DNA of 64,000 bases, taken from positions 437,190 through 501,189 of the forward strand of contig NZ_BNDS01000001.1 of NCBI RefSeq assembly GCF_014656545.1, given 5' to 3'. This document shows, piece by piece, positions 44,108 through 53,295 of this stretch. The stretch is from Neobacillus kokaensis. Its GTDB lineage: Bacteria > Bacillota > Bacilli > Bacillales > Cytobacillaceae. A model generated the notes under the pieces. The model searched no databases. It was not told the DNA's origin and worked only from the letters and a program-made list of their open reading frames with translations. The position numbers and the translations under genes were made by a program. The first letter of the stretch is position 1. Each line of letters starts with the position of its first letter.

Positions 44108-45997
44108 ATGAAAAAGAGAAAATTATTAAAAGTTGCAACAATTGTAACAACGTTAGCCTTAACTCTTTCATCAATGTATAATGCAAATGCGGAAACGGTA
44201 GTTTCAGAGAAAAATCAGACAACGAGATCAGCAATCGTATTAAAGACAGAACCGAAATACTCCTATCAGGATGCAATCAGAGAGACGGTTTTTGTTCAAT
44301 CGAGTCTTGATACGGATGAAAACGGTGTTCCGGACAAAATTGCAGTTGATATCATCCGTCCAAAAGAATCAGACAAAGGGCTTAAGGTTCCAGTCATTAT
44401 GGATGCAAGCCCATATTACGAGAGTTTAGGAAGAGGGAATGAGAGTGAGGTAAAGGACAAGGATAAAGACGGAATTAATGAGAAGTTTCCATTGTTCTAT
44501 GATAATTACTTCGTACCAAGAGGGTATGCTGTTGCGTTACCAGAAATGGTAGGCACAAACCAATCAGATGGCTGTCCGACAACCGGAGGCTTTGAAGAGA
44601 TCGAAAGTATTAGAGTTGTGATCGATTGGCTCAACGGCAGGGCACAGGCTTTTGATAAAAACAATCAAGAAGTAAAAGCGGAATGGACGACCGGAAATGT
44701 GGGTATGATAGGGAAATCTTATGACGGAACATTGGCAAATGGGGTAGCCGCAACAGGAGTAGAAGGATTAAAAACCATTGTTCCTATTGGGGCCATAAGT
44801 AATTGGTATAACTATTACCGCTATGCTGGGTTGACGTATTACCGCAATGGACCTGGGGGACTGGCCAGCAGGGTTGTAAATAGTTCCCGTAAAGCAGCAT
44901 GTCAACATGTTTTCGATCGTCTTAATAAGGAAGCAGATGACGCGACAGGGGATTACAATAAGTTTTGGGATGAAAGAAACTACGTGAAAGATGTGAAAAA
45001 CGTTAAAGCAAGTGTCTTTGCGATTCACGGACTAAACGATTTAAACGTAAAAATGAACCATTTTGGCGAATGGTGGGATGCCTTAAATAAGGAAAAGATC
45101 CCTCGTAAATTATGGCTGACACAAACAGGGCATGTCGATCCATTTGATTTTAGAAGAGCAGAATGGGTGGATACGCTGCATCGCTGGTTTGATTACTGGC
45201 TAATGGGTATCCAAAACGGTATTATGGACGAGCCTCAAGTAGATATCGAAAGAGCGGCTGATGAATGGGAAACTCGTGGTGCTTGGCCAGATAACAATGC
45301 ACAGGAATTTAAAATTCGACTAGCACCTGGTGAAAAAGAAGATGGACCTGGTGTACTGACAACCGGTCCGGTCAGAGGAAACCTTTCACAACCATTTACC
45401 GATAATCCGCGGCAAACTGAAACACAAATGGTAAGTAATGAAACAACCGTTAAGAGTGACCGATTGGTATTTTTATCGGAACCATTAAGCGACGATGTTA
45501 GATTAAGCGGTGCTCCAGAAATTTCTTTACGTGCAACGGTAGATAAAGAGAATTCCAATTTAACCGTGATGATTGTTGATTATGGGCTGGATACCCGTGT
45601 AAACCATAGAAGCAGCGGGGAAGGCATTCGAACGATTGCTGAAGAAACGTGTTGGGGTGAAAGCAGCGACACGGATGATGCCTGTTACAGAGAAACAGTT
45701 AAAACGACGCATACAGCTCCATATGAAATTGTATCCAGAGGCTGGTTCGACCCGCAAAACTGGAAGTCACTGTTACTAACTGATCCATTAAATCCGGGCA
45801 AAAACTATAAATTTGTATGGGATGCACTTCCGCATGATTATGTATTTAAGAAAGGTCATCGTATCGGGGTAATCATAGCCGGCAGCTCCTATCAGCGAAC
45901 CATTCCTTCAACCACAGGGGCAACTTTCCAAGTCCATCTTGGCCAAAGCTATATCTATCTGCCAATTGTGGAAGGGAAAAAGGCAGTTAATTTTTAA
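44108..45997 (+). CDS. Secreted Xaa-Pro dipeptidyl-peptidase (S15)
   Basis: 629-residue extracellular serine peptidase removing X-Pro dipeptides from N-termini. The signal peptide (MKKRKLLKVATIV...) is cleaved after NANA, near residue 28. The alpha/beta-hydrolase domain (about 45-370) has nucleophile S204 in GMIGKSYDG, and H in TQTGHVDPF; the PepX C-terminal beta domain covers about 390-629. ATG 44108 follows GGGGAGGAGGAG; the longer frame starts 30 codons earlier without a binding site. Convergent with an M6 peptidase, sharing a terminator. Together they suggest extracellular protein scavenging. Confidence 0.92.
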   Translation: MKKRKLLKVATIVTTLALTLSSMYNANAETVVSEKNQTTRSAIVLKTEPKYSYQDAIRETVFVQSSLDTDENGVPDKIAVDIIRPKESDKGLKVPVIMDASPYYESLGRGNESEVKDKDKDGINEKFPLFYDNYFVPRGYAVALPEMVGTNQSDGCPTTGGFEEIESIRVVIDWLNGRAQAFDKNNQEVKAEWTTGNVGMIGKSYDGTLANGVAATGVEGLKTIVPIGAISNWYNYYRYAGLTYYRNGPGGLASRVVNSSRKAACQHVFDRLNKEADDATGDYNKFWDERNYVKDVKNVKASVFAIHGLNDLNVKMNHFGEWWDALNKEKIPRKLWLTQTGHVDPFDFRRAEWVDTLHRWFDYWLMGIQNGIMDEPQVDIERAADEWETRGAWPDNNAQEFKIRLAPGEKEDGPGVLTTGPVRGNLSQPFTDNPRQTETQMVSNETTVKSDRLVFLSEPLSDDVRLSGAPEISLRATVDKENSNLTVMIVDYGLDTRVNHRSSGEGIRTIAEETCWGESSDTDDACYRETVKTTHTAPYEIVSRGWFDPQNWKSLLLTDPLNPGKNYKFVWDALPHDYVFKKGHRIGVIIAGSSYQRTIPSTTGATFQVHLGQSYIYLPIVEGKKAVNF

Positions 45998-46011
45998 AAA
46001 TTAAATTACGA

Positions 46012-46052
46012 ACAAAACCAGCAATCTCCATTTACGAGATTGCTGGTTTTGT
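46012..46052. terminator. Bidirectional terminator
   Basis: ACAAAACCAGCAATCTC and GAGATTGCTGGTTTTGT arms with a 7-base loop, shared by the convergent S15 and M6 peptidase genes. Confidence 0.95.
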
Positions 46053-46059
46053 TTAATAC

Positions 46060-48039
46060 CTATTTATTCCCATTCCCAGGACCAACGCGGAGCGTGGACA
46101 CAGCTGTTTTACTTTTATCCGTTTCAGAAATTGCTGTAAAGTTTAGTTTGGTAGGAACGGGCTGAATGTCGCCGCCTTTTGGAATTTTCACGTAAACAGG
46201 CACGCTGACTGTTTTTCCAGCTTCTACTTCCACAACATTATGCTGCAGCTGAATGTCCCAGCCCGCATCTGTTTTTGTACTCACCCGAATTAAATCCGTT
46301 GCTTTTCCAGTGTTTGTTACATCAAAATAATAGACACCAATTTTACCTGGTGCAGCAAATTCAGTTTTACCATTCTTAACGGCGACACCGCGGGCGGCGG
46401 AACCAGCCCCATCCATATGTCGAACGGCAACACGATAAGAAAGCGCGCCTTTCTTATCATATTTTTTATCCAAAATATAGAAGTGAAGACGGTTGTGTTC
46501 ATCTTTATATTCACTTATAACACCTTCGCCTGTTCCAGCTTTAAAGAGGGCATCCGCTAGCTGCTGGTAGTCTCCTTTTGAAAGCATTGCAGTAGAACCA
46601 TCGGGACGCTTGAAGTCTTCTTGATTAATATCTTCTTTATGGGCATCAATGACCCAAATATTTGGTGCAGATTCGCTATCCTTTGTTTTTGCCAATAAGA
46701 CACCGGCGTCCGGCGTGAAAGAGTCGAAACCGACCCGATCAACGACTTCCATCGTATAGTTATTGTACCATTTGGCACCGCGCTGCATATCTGCACGCCA
46801 ATCGTCATTTAAGGAATTTGCTGGTGTATGATCAACCATCTTAATTTGAATCCCGTGTAAACCATCTCGGCCAAATTCTTTACCGGTTGGTATTTCGCGG
46901 GCAAGAATATCAGTAAAAACAGGACCCGTTTCAGCAAGCTTGTCCCTGTCCAAGGTCAAATATTGATCCTCTGTTAGGAAGCCCTGTTTAATTTTGTTTC
47001 GAAGCATATGGTGTGATGGAGCTGCAGAACCAAGCGTTGCCGGAACCATCCAGCGAGTGTGCGGACCGCCAGGACCATTAAAGCTTCCACGGCTCATTAA
47101 TTCCCATGGACCAGAATAGGTTCTTGAAACCGGGATCCCATATGGGTTATTATAGTTGTCACCCAGTTTCATGATATGGCCAAACTCGTGTGCGAAAACA
47201 GCCATGCCATCGTTTTCCCCTTGAATTGAAGTGCCATTGCTTGCACTGGACCAAATCCCTTTCGCTGCATACCAAGAAGTCCATGGTACATAGCGGGTTA
47301 CAGCCGAGTTCGGCATTCCTGGCACATTTGGACCAAATGCATCTGAAATCTTATCGGCATTTTGGAACATCATTTCACCAAACTCCTGCCAAACACCAGA
47401 TTCATCATAACCAGCATGTATGATAAAATTGAAATCGAATTTTTCCCCGGATGCTGTAATGTCAGCCTGTGCTTTTTGAAGGGCTTCAGATCTTAAACTT
47501 CGTCCTTTATCACCGGGTGGCAAATTCACCTGTTGTCCGAATTCGTTCAGGCCATATTCATGTTCTTTGCCATCCATTCGGTAGGTTCCGAAGGATTTGA
47601 CCTCGATTTGCCATTTACCAAAGGAGTTCTCACGCCAATATTCATTAACAGTTCGATAATTATTCAATGCCGATGGCTTGTTAAGAAAATTCTCCCAAAA
47701 CTTGCCGATTTGATCTCGCGGGATTTTCCCTGTACCGATCGGATTTCCAGCTATTTCAGAACCCTCGGGCTCGCTTAAGATAAAATCACGGTCTTGGAAA
47801 TCAACAATTATCAGGGCACCCCTAATCACTCTCTCTGCTTTAATGTCGGATTTATTCCAGTCAATACCAGGGACCGGGCGATAATCACTCCAGCTCATAT
47901 CCCTTGGCAGGACCCAGGACTGTGGGTCAACAGGTTCAGGAAAATCGCTTAATCCCGGCTGGTCAGCATAGGCAGTTGAAGAAACTGCTAGAGTCATAAC
48001 AGTTGCTAGACCCAATAGTGTTCTTTTTACATTTCTCAA
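46060..48039 (-). CDS. Secreted M6 metalloprotease (immune inhibitor A-like)
   Basis: 659-residue extracellular zinc protease. The signal peptide ends AYA near residue 25. The M6 catalytic domain (about 65-440) has HEFGH at 284-288 followed by IMKLGDNYNNP, and the SGPWELMSRGSFNG Met-turn region. A C-terminal region has an NEW3-type beta domain (about 560-650; VYYFDVTNTGKATDLIRVS). It resembles InhA-like proteases but is shorter and lacks the long beta-sandwich C-terminus. GGGGGAGTGAGA precedes the ATG. Roles in nutrient release are inferred. Confidence 0.9.
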   Translation of the reverse strand: MRNVKRTLLGLATVMTLAVSSTAYADQPGLSDFPEPVDPQSWVLPRDMSWSDYRPVPGIDWNKSDIKAERVIRGALIIVDFQDRDFILSEPEGSEIAGNPIGTGKIPRDQIGKFWENFLNKPSALNNYRTVNEYWRENSFGKWQIEVKSFGTYRMDGKEHEYGLNEFGQQVNLPPGDKGRSLRSEALQKAQADITASGEKFDFNFIIHAGYDESGVWQEFGEMMFQNADKISDAFGPNVPGMPNSAVTRYVPWTSWYAAKGIWSSASNGTSIQGENDGMAVFAHEFGHIMKLGDNYNNPYGIPVSRTYSGPWELMSRGSFNGPGGPHTRWMVPATLGSAAPSHHMLRNKIKQGFLTEDQYLTLDRDKLAETGPVFTDILAREIPTGKEFGRDGLHGIQIKMVDHTPANSLNDDWRADMQRGAKWYNNYTMEVVDRVGFDSFTPDAGVLLAKTKDSESAPNIWVIDAHKEDINQEDFKRPDGSTAMLSKGDYQQLADALFKAGTGEGVISEYKDEHNRLHFYILDKKYDKKGALSYRVAVRHMDGAGSAARGVAVKNGKTEFAAPGKIGVYYFDVTNTGKATDLIRVSTKTDAGWDIQLQHNVVEVEAGKTVSVPVYVKIPKGGDIQPVPTKLNFTAISETDKSKTAVSTLRVGPGNGNK

Positions 48040-48187
48040 AATCTCTCACTCCCCCAAATATAGTATATACAGGTAAATCATACCATTTAGTAGATTTAGA
48101 AAATATGCACAAAAGTCACAATTTTCAGATAGTTATTAAGACCTAAAATGTGAATAGGAAGAGCTTGTGCTAGATTTGCTTTCAAAA

Positions 48188-48227
48188 AAATAGACCCCTT
48201 TGGTGTCAGGCGCCAAAAGGGGTCTAT
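48188..48227. terminator. Repeat-derived bidirectional hairpin
   Basis: AATAGACCCCTTT and AAAGGGGTCTATT arms enclose GGTGTCAGGCGCC, a variant of the dispersed repeat. It lies between the M6 peptidase upstream region and the gene ending at 48236. Confidence 0.85.
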
Positions 48228-48235
48228 TAATAACA

Positions 48236-49930
48236 TCAAGACTGTATAAATGGGTTGTTTTTCAAGTGTCCAGTGTGTTCTTTCATATAAAGATAGAATA
48301 GTTCGTAGCGGACCCAATTTTTCGGGAACTTGAAGGCAAGTTCGTTTTTATGATTGTAGATGAGGACATGTTTCTTGTCATAGGCTACTTTTTTAATCTC
48401 TGACATGCCGATGCTTTGCTGTTTGGTTCCTTCCGTTTTTACTAGCTGCTCACCGATAATCATAATCTTTCTTTTCTTATTTTTCGCCACTTCATAGAGA
48501 CAAAATCCACCGCCAATTACGGTAAATAGAAGCGAAATAAGGATTGTACCGTATTCAAACCCAGTGAAAATTTCTCTAATCCAGTGAGTAATCAGCAAGG
48601 CAAGGAAGAACCAGGCGCCTTTGCTAAGTTTTGGGGAGCTTTCATAAAATATACTGCTTTCATATTCTTGAATTTCTTCGTCCCTTTTTTGGAAAAATTG
48701 CTGTTTATGACCTTCGATGGAAGCGGAATCAAATTCAACAAAATCTGTATAGCTGCCGTCCCAAAGATGGGCCGTATCATCGCCGTCCTCAAGCGCATAA
48801 CCGCCTGCCCAGCCAACATACACATGATCATGTTCCTTAAACATCAATAAATAATACCTAAGCGGCTGTCCATGGGTATTTTCGCTATCCACCTTATCGA
48901 TGATCTGAATGTTCTCAGGATAGCGGATTACCCCGTCCTCTTCCTCAGGCAAATTTATAATGGTAGAGAACAATCTTGTCTTTGCCAAATGCGGCTGTTT
49001 TCCTTCTAGGATGGGATACAGATGCTCTAAATTTTTATCCTTCAACTCCCAATAAACCATTTCAGCTGTTTCTATGTCATCCGCACATTGTAACAATGTA
49101 CTTGCTTGATATGGAAGATTTTTTGAAATACAAACCAAGAGTGCTTCGGTTTTAAGAAAAGGATCCTGGAATTCAAGTGCTTCTTCAAGCTCCTTAACAA
49201 TTTCCGGCGAAAAATAGTATTCCATTAAATGTAGAAATAGCCTCATCCGGCTTCGAACAATAAAGTAACTGTCCTTCCAAGCCGTATAGACGTACTTCGT
49301 TGTATAATCCTTATCAAATTTCAAGTATTCCAGTTTCTCTTTTTGATAATCTTTAAACAAAATAGGCAGCACTACATCTTTACGATAGCCTTGTTCGACT
49401 CCTGAATTGTTAAGCGATAACAGCAAATCATAAAGCATGAATTTATAATGTTCAGAATCTAGTTTTTCAAGTGTGGCATCAAGAATCCCTTTAATTAGCA
49501 TCGGATATGAGGTTAACTCACGATAGGGAATAAGGAAATCATCTGTCTGCATCAAGCCAATAATTTTTTCCTCAAGGAAATAGAAAATTTCCTCATCCTC
49601 CGTCAAAAGCAACACCTCAATTGCGCGTTCCTTTGCCTGTATATCAAATCCGTCAAAATGCTTCATAAGACCTTCGATGACTTCTGGCTGCGGAAAATCG
49701 CAAACAAAATCAATTAAATAATAGGAAGGGTTGTCCCAATGGTCGACGCGTTCAGGAAATGGTGATGCAGCGGTCTTAATGATATCCTTTAAGACATCCA
49801 TTTGAACCTCAATACCATCCTGCTGCTTATATTCAAAAAGCTGACCAAGTGCTTCATATCTAGCTTCCGGATTTTCACTTTTCACTTTCTTTAAAATACT
49901 GCGCAGTTTTGCTTCAATCAATTTGCTCAC
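48236..49930 (-). CDS. Large HEAT-like protein with membrane hairpin and PH-like tail
   Basis: 564 residues, not recognised as a named family. The N-terminal 320 residues are helical and repetitive in the manner of HEAT repeats (for example VIEGLMKHFDGFDIQAKERA and IVKELEEALEFQDPFLKTEA). A beta-rich domain follows (about 330-415; YVGWAGGYALEDGD), then two membrane helices (about 447-482; WFFLALLITHWI and ILISLLFTVIGGGF), and a C-terminal PH-like domain (KIMIIGEQLVKTEGTKQQS to about 550). GTG 49930 is listed; TTG 49921 with AGGGTGA upstream is an alternative. Single-gene unit ended by the repeat hairpin. Function unknown. Confidence 0.7.
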   Translation of the reverse strand: MSKLIEAKLRSILKKVKSENPEARYEALGQLFEYKQQDGIEVQMDVLKDIIKTAASPFPERVDHWDNPSYYLIDFVCDFPQPEVIEGLMKHFDGFDIQAKERAIEVLLLTEDEEIFYFLEEKIIGLMQTDDFLIPYRELTSYPMLIKGILDATLEKLDSEHYKFMLYDLLLSLNNSGVEQGYRKDVVLPILFKDYQKEKLEYLKFDKDYTTKYVYTAWKDSYFIVRSRMRLFLHLMEYYFSPEIVKELEEALEFQDPFLKTEALLVCISKNLPYQASTLLQCADDIETAEMVYWELKDKNLEHLYPILEGKQPHLAKTRLFSTIINLPEEEDGVIRYPENIQIIDKVDSENTHGQPLRYYLLMFKEHDHVYVGWAGGYALEDGDDTAHLWDGSYTDFVEFDSASIEGHKQQFFQKRDEEIQEYESSIFYESSPKLSKGAWFFLALLITHWIREIFTGFEYGTILISLLFTVIGGGFCLYEVAKNKKRKIMIIGEQLVKTEGTKQQSIGMSEIKKVAYDKKHVLIYNHKNELAFKFPKNWVRYELFYLYMKEHTGHLKNNPFIQS

Positions 49931-50103
49931 CCTGTCTTTGGGAATATTTAGTCTATTTTATTTCATTGAAGGAAGGTAGTCAACGCAATTTGCATGGAAA
50001 CGCACCGCTCTTCTTTGTGAACATTATGAACAAAATGATTGTTAAGTTTTTAATGCTGTTTATAACTATAATCTATGATTCGCAATTTTTTTTTGTAATA
50101 TTA

Positions 50104-50117
50104 AGAAAACGGTAACA
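50104..50117 (+). promoter_or_regulatory. cre-like box before tctC
   Basis: AGAAAACGGTAACA matches TGWNANCGNTNWCA except for the first base, 14 bases before the tctC start codon. A downstream position like this would suit roadblock repression by CcpA. Confidence 0.5.
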
Positions 50118-50131
50118 AAGGGGGAAATGAA

Positions 50132-51157
50132 ATGTTTTCAATTAAAAAATTTTCAGCCGTTATGTGTGCAGGTGCCTTGGCAATGAGCTTAGGAGCATGC
50201 AGCAATAAAGAATCAGCAGGACAAGCCAAGAAAGAGGATTCCGGCTATCCAAAGAAAGCGATTACAGTTGTTGCTCCTTCTGGTGCTGGAGGAGGCTGGG
50301 ATTTAACAGCGCGTTCCTTTACAAAAGTGCTGAGTGAAACAAAGCTTGTAACACAACCATTGACAGTTGAGAATAAGCCAGGCGGCGGGGGAGCTGTGTT
50401 TATGGCCGAATATGCAACTCAGCAAGTATCCAATAACGAAATGCTTTTCGTTAATTCACCGCCTATTATCATTAACAACTTAAAAAAGGAAGGAAACAGT
50501 CCATACGGTTATAAAAATACAACACCGCTTGCCCAGTTAACAAAGGACTTCGGTGCCATTGTAGTGAAAGCTGATTCAAAATACAAAGATCTGAAATCTG
50601 TATTGGAAGAGGTAAAGAAGGATCCTAGCAAACTTACATTTGCCGGTGGTTCGGCTCCAGGTTCCATGGACCATTTAATATCTATTCTTCCTGCCTATAA
50701 ATATGGAGTTGATCCAACCAAAATAAAATACGTTTCCTATGATGGAGGCGGGGAAGCCATTACAGCGCTGCTTGGCGGAAATGCGGATGTCATTGGTACT
50801 GATGCCTCGAGCGTGAAGGAGTTTTTAAAGGCTGGTAAGGTTCGAGTTTTAGCTGTGACATCAACTGGGAGGTTAGCTGGTGAGTTTAAAGATGTTCCAA
50901 CAGCAAAAGAACAAGGTGTCGATGCCGAATTCACCATTTGGCGCGGTGTGTTTGGTCCGGAAAAAATGTCTAAGGAAGCAAGAGTCTATTGGGAAAAGAC
51001 AATCGATAAGCTTGTGAAATCGGATGAGTGGAAAAAAGAAGTTGAGACACAGGGATGGGAATTAGAATATAGGAACAGTGAAGATTTCAAAAAGTTTTTA
51101 GAGGATCAAAATCAACAAGTTCAGCAGTTGTTAGAAGCGCTTGGTATGAAAAAATAA
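50132..51157 (+). CDS. tctC: Tripartite tricarboxylate transporter, substrate-binding lipoprotein
   Basis: 341-residue extracytoplasmic receptor of the Bug/TctC family that captures citrate or related acids. The lipobox is LGAC after a 20-residue signal. Characteristic are YPKKAITVVAPSGAGGGWDLTA at the mature N-terminus (given here from Y to A as the key region), NKPGGGGAVF, and VGG-like LLGGNADVIGTDAS. AAAGGGGG is upstream. An intercistronic hairpin after it probably keeps its expression higher than that of the membrane subunits. Confidence 0.92.
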   Translation: MFSIKKFSAVMCAGALAMSLGACSNKESAGQAKKEDSGYPKKAITVVAPSGAGGGWDLTARSFTKVLSETKLVTQPLTVENKPGGGGAVFMAEYATQQVSNNEMLFVNSPPIIINNLKKEGNSPYGYKNTTPLAQLTKDFGAIVVKADSKYKDLKSVLEEVKKDPSKLTFAGGSAPGSMDHLISILPAYKYGVDPTKIKYVSYDGGGEAITALLGGNADVIGTDASSVKEFLKAGKVRVLAVTSTGRLAGEFKDVPTAKEQGVDAEFTIWRGVFGPEKMSKEARVYWEKTIDKLVKSDEWKKEVETQGWELEYRNSEDFKKFLEDQNQQVQQLLEALGMKK

Positions 51158-51165
51158 AAATTAGC

Positions 51166-51198
51166 GGGAAGGAGTAACTTTCTCCTTCCTTATTTTTT
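51166..51198 (+). terminator. Intercistronic hairpin between tctC and tctB
   Basis: GGAAGGAG and CTCCTTCC arms followed by TTATTTTTT, only 20 bases before tctB. Partial termination would yield more binding protein than membrane components, a usual pattern in such operons. Confidence 0.8.
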
Positions 51199-51215
51199 CC
51201 TAAGGGGGAGTAAAA

Positions 51216-51668
51216 ATGACTATCAAATTTGACAGAATTGCGGCTGTGGCGTTTCTTGTTGTCGGGGTTCTATTTATGGTCGCGAGCAAGCAGCTATCCA
51301 GCACGTCATATGGAAGTGTTGTCGGTCCCGATATCTTTCCGTTCATTCTTGGAATTATACTCGTCTTATTAAGTATCCGTTTATTTTTTGAATCCCTTAC
51401 CAGCAGTCCGGGAGAGGGCAAAAAGGAATCTATTCAATACAAACCCTTCTTAATCATTTTAGCTGCTACATTGGTCTACATTTTAACGTTAGAAATTGTT
51501 GGGTATGTCATTACCACCTTTTTGTTCTTGTGTATTTGCTTTCAAACAATGGAACGGTCAAAGTGGGTTACGTCTCTCATCATTTCTGCAGCATTTTCAG
51601 GAGTTGTCTATGTCTTATTTGTGGAAGTATTGAAGGGTACGCTTCCAGGCTGGCCAATCTGGTTTTAA
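51216..51668 (+). CDS. tctB: Tripartite tricarboxylate transporter, small membrane subunit
   Basis: 150 residues with four membrane helices, the usual TctB layout: GIILVLLSIRLFF in the second and a C-terminal GTLPGWPIWF. GGGGGAG is 6 bases before ATG. It partners TctA in the membrane. Follows tctC by 58 bases and precedes tctA by 28. Confidence 0.9.
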   Translation: MTIKFDRIAAVAFLVVGVLFMVASKQLSSTSYGSVVGPDIFPFILGIILVLLSIRLFFESLTSSPGEGKKESIQYKPFLIILAATLVYILTLEIVGYVITTFLFLCICFQTMERSKWVTSLIISAAFSGVVYVLFVEVLKGTLPGWPIWF

Positions 51669-51696
51669 CAGCAATTAAAGAAAGGAGGAAAATCTT

Positions 51697-53223
51697 TTGA
51701 GTACACTTGAATATTTATTTCAAGGATTTGGAACAGCACTTATTTGGTATAATCTCATTTTTGCCTTCGTCGGGGTGTTAATTGGCACGGCAGTCGGTGT
51801 TTTGCCTGGAATAGGTCCAATGAGCGGGGTAGCACTCCTGATTCCGGTCACAGCTTCTATCACTGGCGGGCTGCCGCCCGAGCAAGCGGCGACAAGCGCG
51901 ATTATTCTCCTAGCAGGCGTTTATTATGGAGCAATGTATGGCGGTTCTACTACTTCTATTCTATTAAATACACCGGGAGAATCCTCTTCGGTAGTAACGA
52001 CATTAGACGGATACCAGATGGCGAAGAAAGGGAGAGCGGGAAGTGCTTTATCGATCGCTGCTATTGGCTCCTTTGTGGCAGGGATTGTGACAATCGTTGC
52101 GTTGATTGTCTTGGCAAAGCCATTATCCAATGTAGCTTTAAAATTTGGTCCGGCAGAATATTTTTCGTTAATGCTATTAGGTCTTGGAGCAGTCAGCGGG
52201 TTAGCTGGAAAATCGGTTACTAAAGCATTAATTATGACAGTTTGCGGGTTATTGCTTGGAACGATTGGGATCGACAACGTTTCGGGAATTGCCCGGTTCA
52301 CCTTCGATGTTCCATGGCTATACCAAGGAATTGAATTTTTAACCATCGCAGTAGGACTGTTTGCACTGGGTGAGGTATTTAAGACAATTTTAGAAAAAGA
52401 AGAGGAAGACATGGAAATTGCTCGAATCAATAATTTGCTTCCATCAAAAGAAGAGTTTAAAGAATCAGCAGGACCCATTGCCCGTGGTTCTATCCTAGGT
52501 TTCTTTGTCGGTATCTTACCGGGAGCCGGGGCAACGCTGGCCTCCTTCTTTTCTTATATTCTCGAGAAAAAGATTTCCAAAAACCCTTCAAAATTTGGTA
52601 CGGGAGCCATTGCTGGGGTTGCGGCACCGGAATCTGCGAATAATGCGGCGTCTGGCGGTGCGATGATTCCCTTATTGACATTAGGAATACCTGGTTCGGG
52701 TACCACTGCCATCTTAATGGGAGCATTAATGATGTACAATGTCCAGCCTGGGCCATTATTATTTGAGGATCATCCACAGGTTGCCTGGGGTTTGATCGCA
52801 AGTATGTTCATCGGAAATATTATGCTATTAATCTTAAATCTGCCGTTAGTTAAGGTGTTTGCCAAAATCATTCAGACACCAAAGAAATATTTGCTGCCGA
52901 TGATTATCGCGATTTCGATATTTGGCGTGTATGCGGTACAAGTGTCGACAAACGATCTATTGCTTTTATTAGCATGCGGCATTCTCGGTTATTTCTTTAG
53001 TAAACATGACTATCCGATCGCCCCGCTTGTGCTTGGGCTAGTGTTAGGACCGATGATTGAGAATAATCTAAGAAGAGCGTTAACCATCTCAAATGGAGAA
53101 TATAGTGTATTTGTTACCCGTCCGATTTCTTTAGCCTTTCTACTGATCACCGTCCTTTGGCTGGTTGTCCCATTCCTGATGAAAAAAAGAGGCAAAGAAG
53201 TCGTGATAAATATAGAAGGATAG
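51697..53223 (+). CDS. tctA: Tripartite tricarboxylate transporter, large membrane subunit
   Basis: 508-residue permease with about 12 helices. Family motifs: GTAVGVLPGIGPMSGVALLIP, the YYGAMYGGSTTSILLNTPGE signature, and the duplicated second-half GFFVGILPGAGATLASFFSY. TTG 51697 follows AAAGGAGG. Uses the proton or sodium gradient to import the acid bound by TctC. The two-component genes follow after a terminator, as with citrate systems in Bacilli. Confidence 0.95.
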   Translation: MSTLEYLFQGFGTALIWYNLIFAFVGVLIGTAVGVLPGIGPMSGVALLIPVTASITGGLPPEQAATSAIILLAGVYYGAMYGGSTTSILLNTPGESSSVVTTLDGYQMAKKGRAGSALSIAAIGSFVAGIVTIVALIVLAKPLSNVALKFGPAEYFSLMLLGLGAVSGLAGKSVTKALIMTVCGLLLGTIGIDNVSGIARFTFDVPWLYQGIEFLTIAVGLFALGEVFKTILEKEEEDMEIARINNLLPSKEEFKESAGPIARGSILGFFVGILPGAGATLASFFSYILEKKISKNPSKFGTGAIAGVAAPESANNAASGGAMIPLLTLGIPGSGTTAILMGALMMYNVQPGPLLFEDHPQVAWGLIASMFIGNIMLLILNLPLVKVFAKIIQTPKKYLLPMIIAISIFGVYAVQVSTNDLLLLLACGILGYFFSKHDYPIAPLVLGLVLGPMIENNLRRALTISNGEYSVFVTRPISLAFLLITVLWLVVPFLMKKRGKEVVINIEG

Positions 53224-53240
53224 GTTTCAGAAGATTACGA

Positions 53241-53270
53241 AAAACTCCTTTTTAACAGGAGTTTTTTTTT
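53241..53270 (+). terminator. Rho-independent terminator after tctA
   Basis: AAAACTCCT and AGGAGTTTT arms with an 8-T run, 18 bases past the tctA stop. The sensor kinase gene begins 26 bases further on. Confidence 0.9.
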
Positions 53271-53295
53271 ATATGATAGGGATAGAGGTGTTTTA

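Noticed and set aside
51924-52478. 184-codon antisense frame in tctA
   Set aside because: A shadow of the strongly conserved tctA codons, with no start signal.
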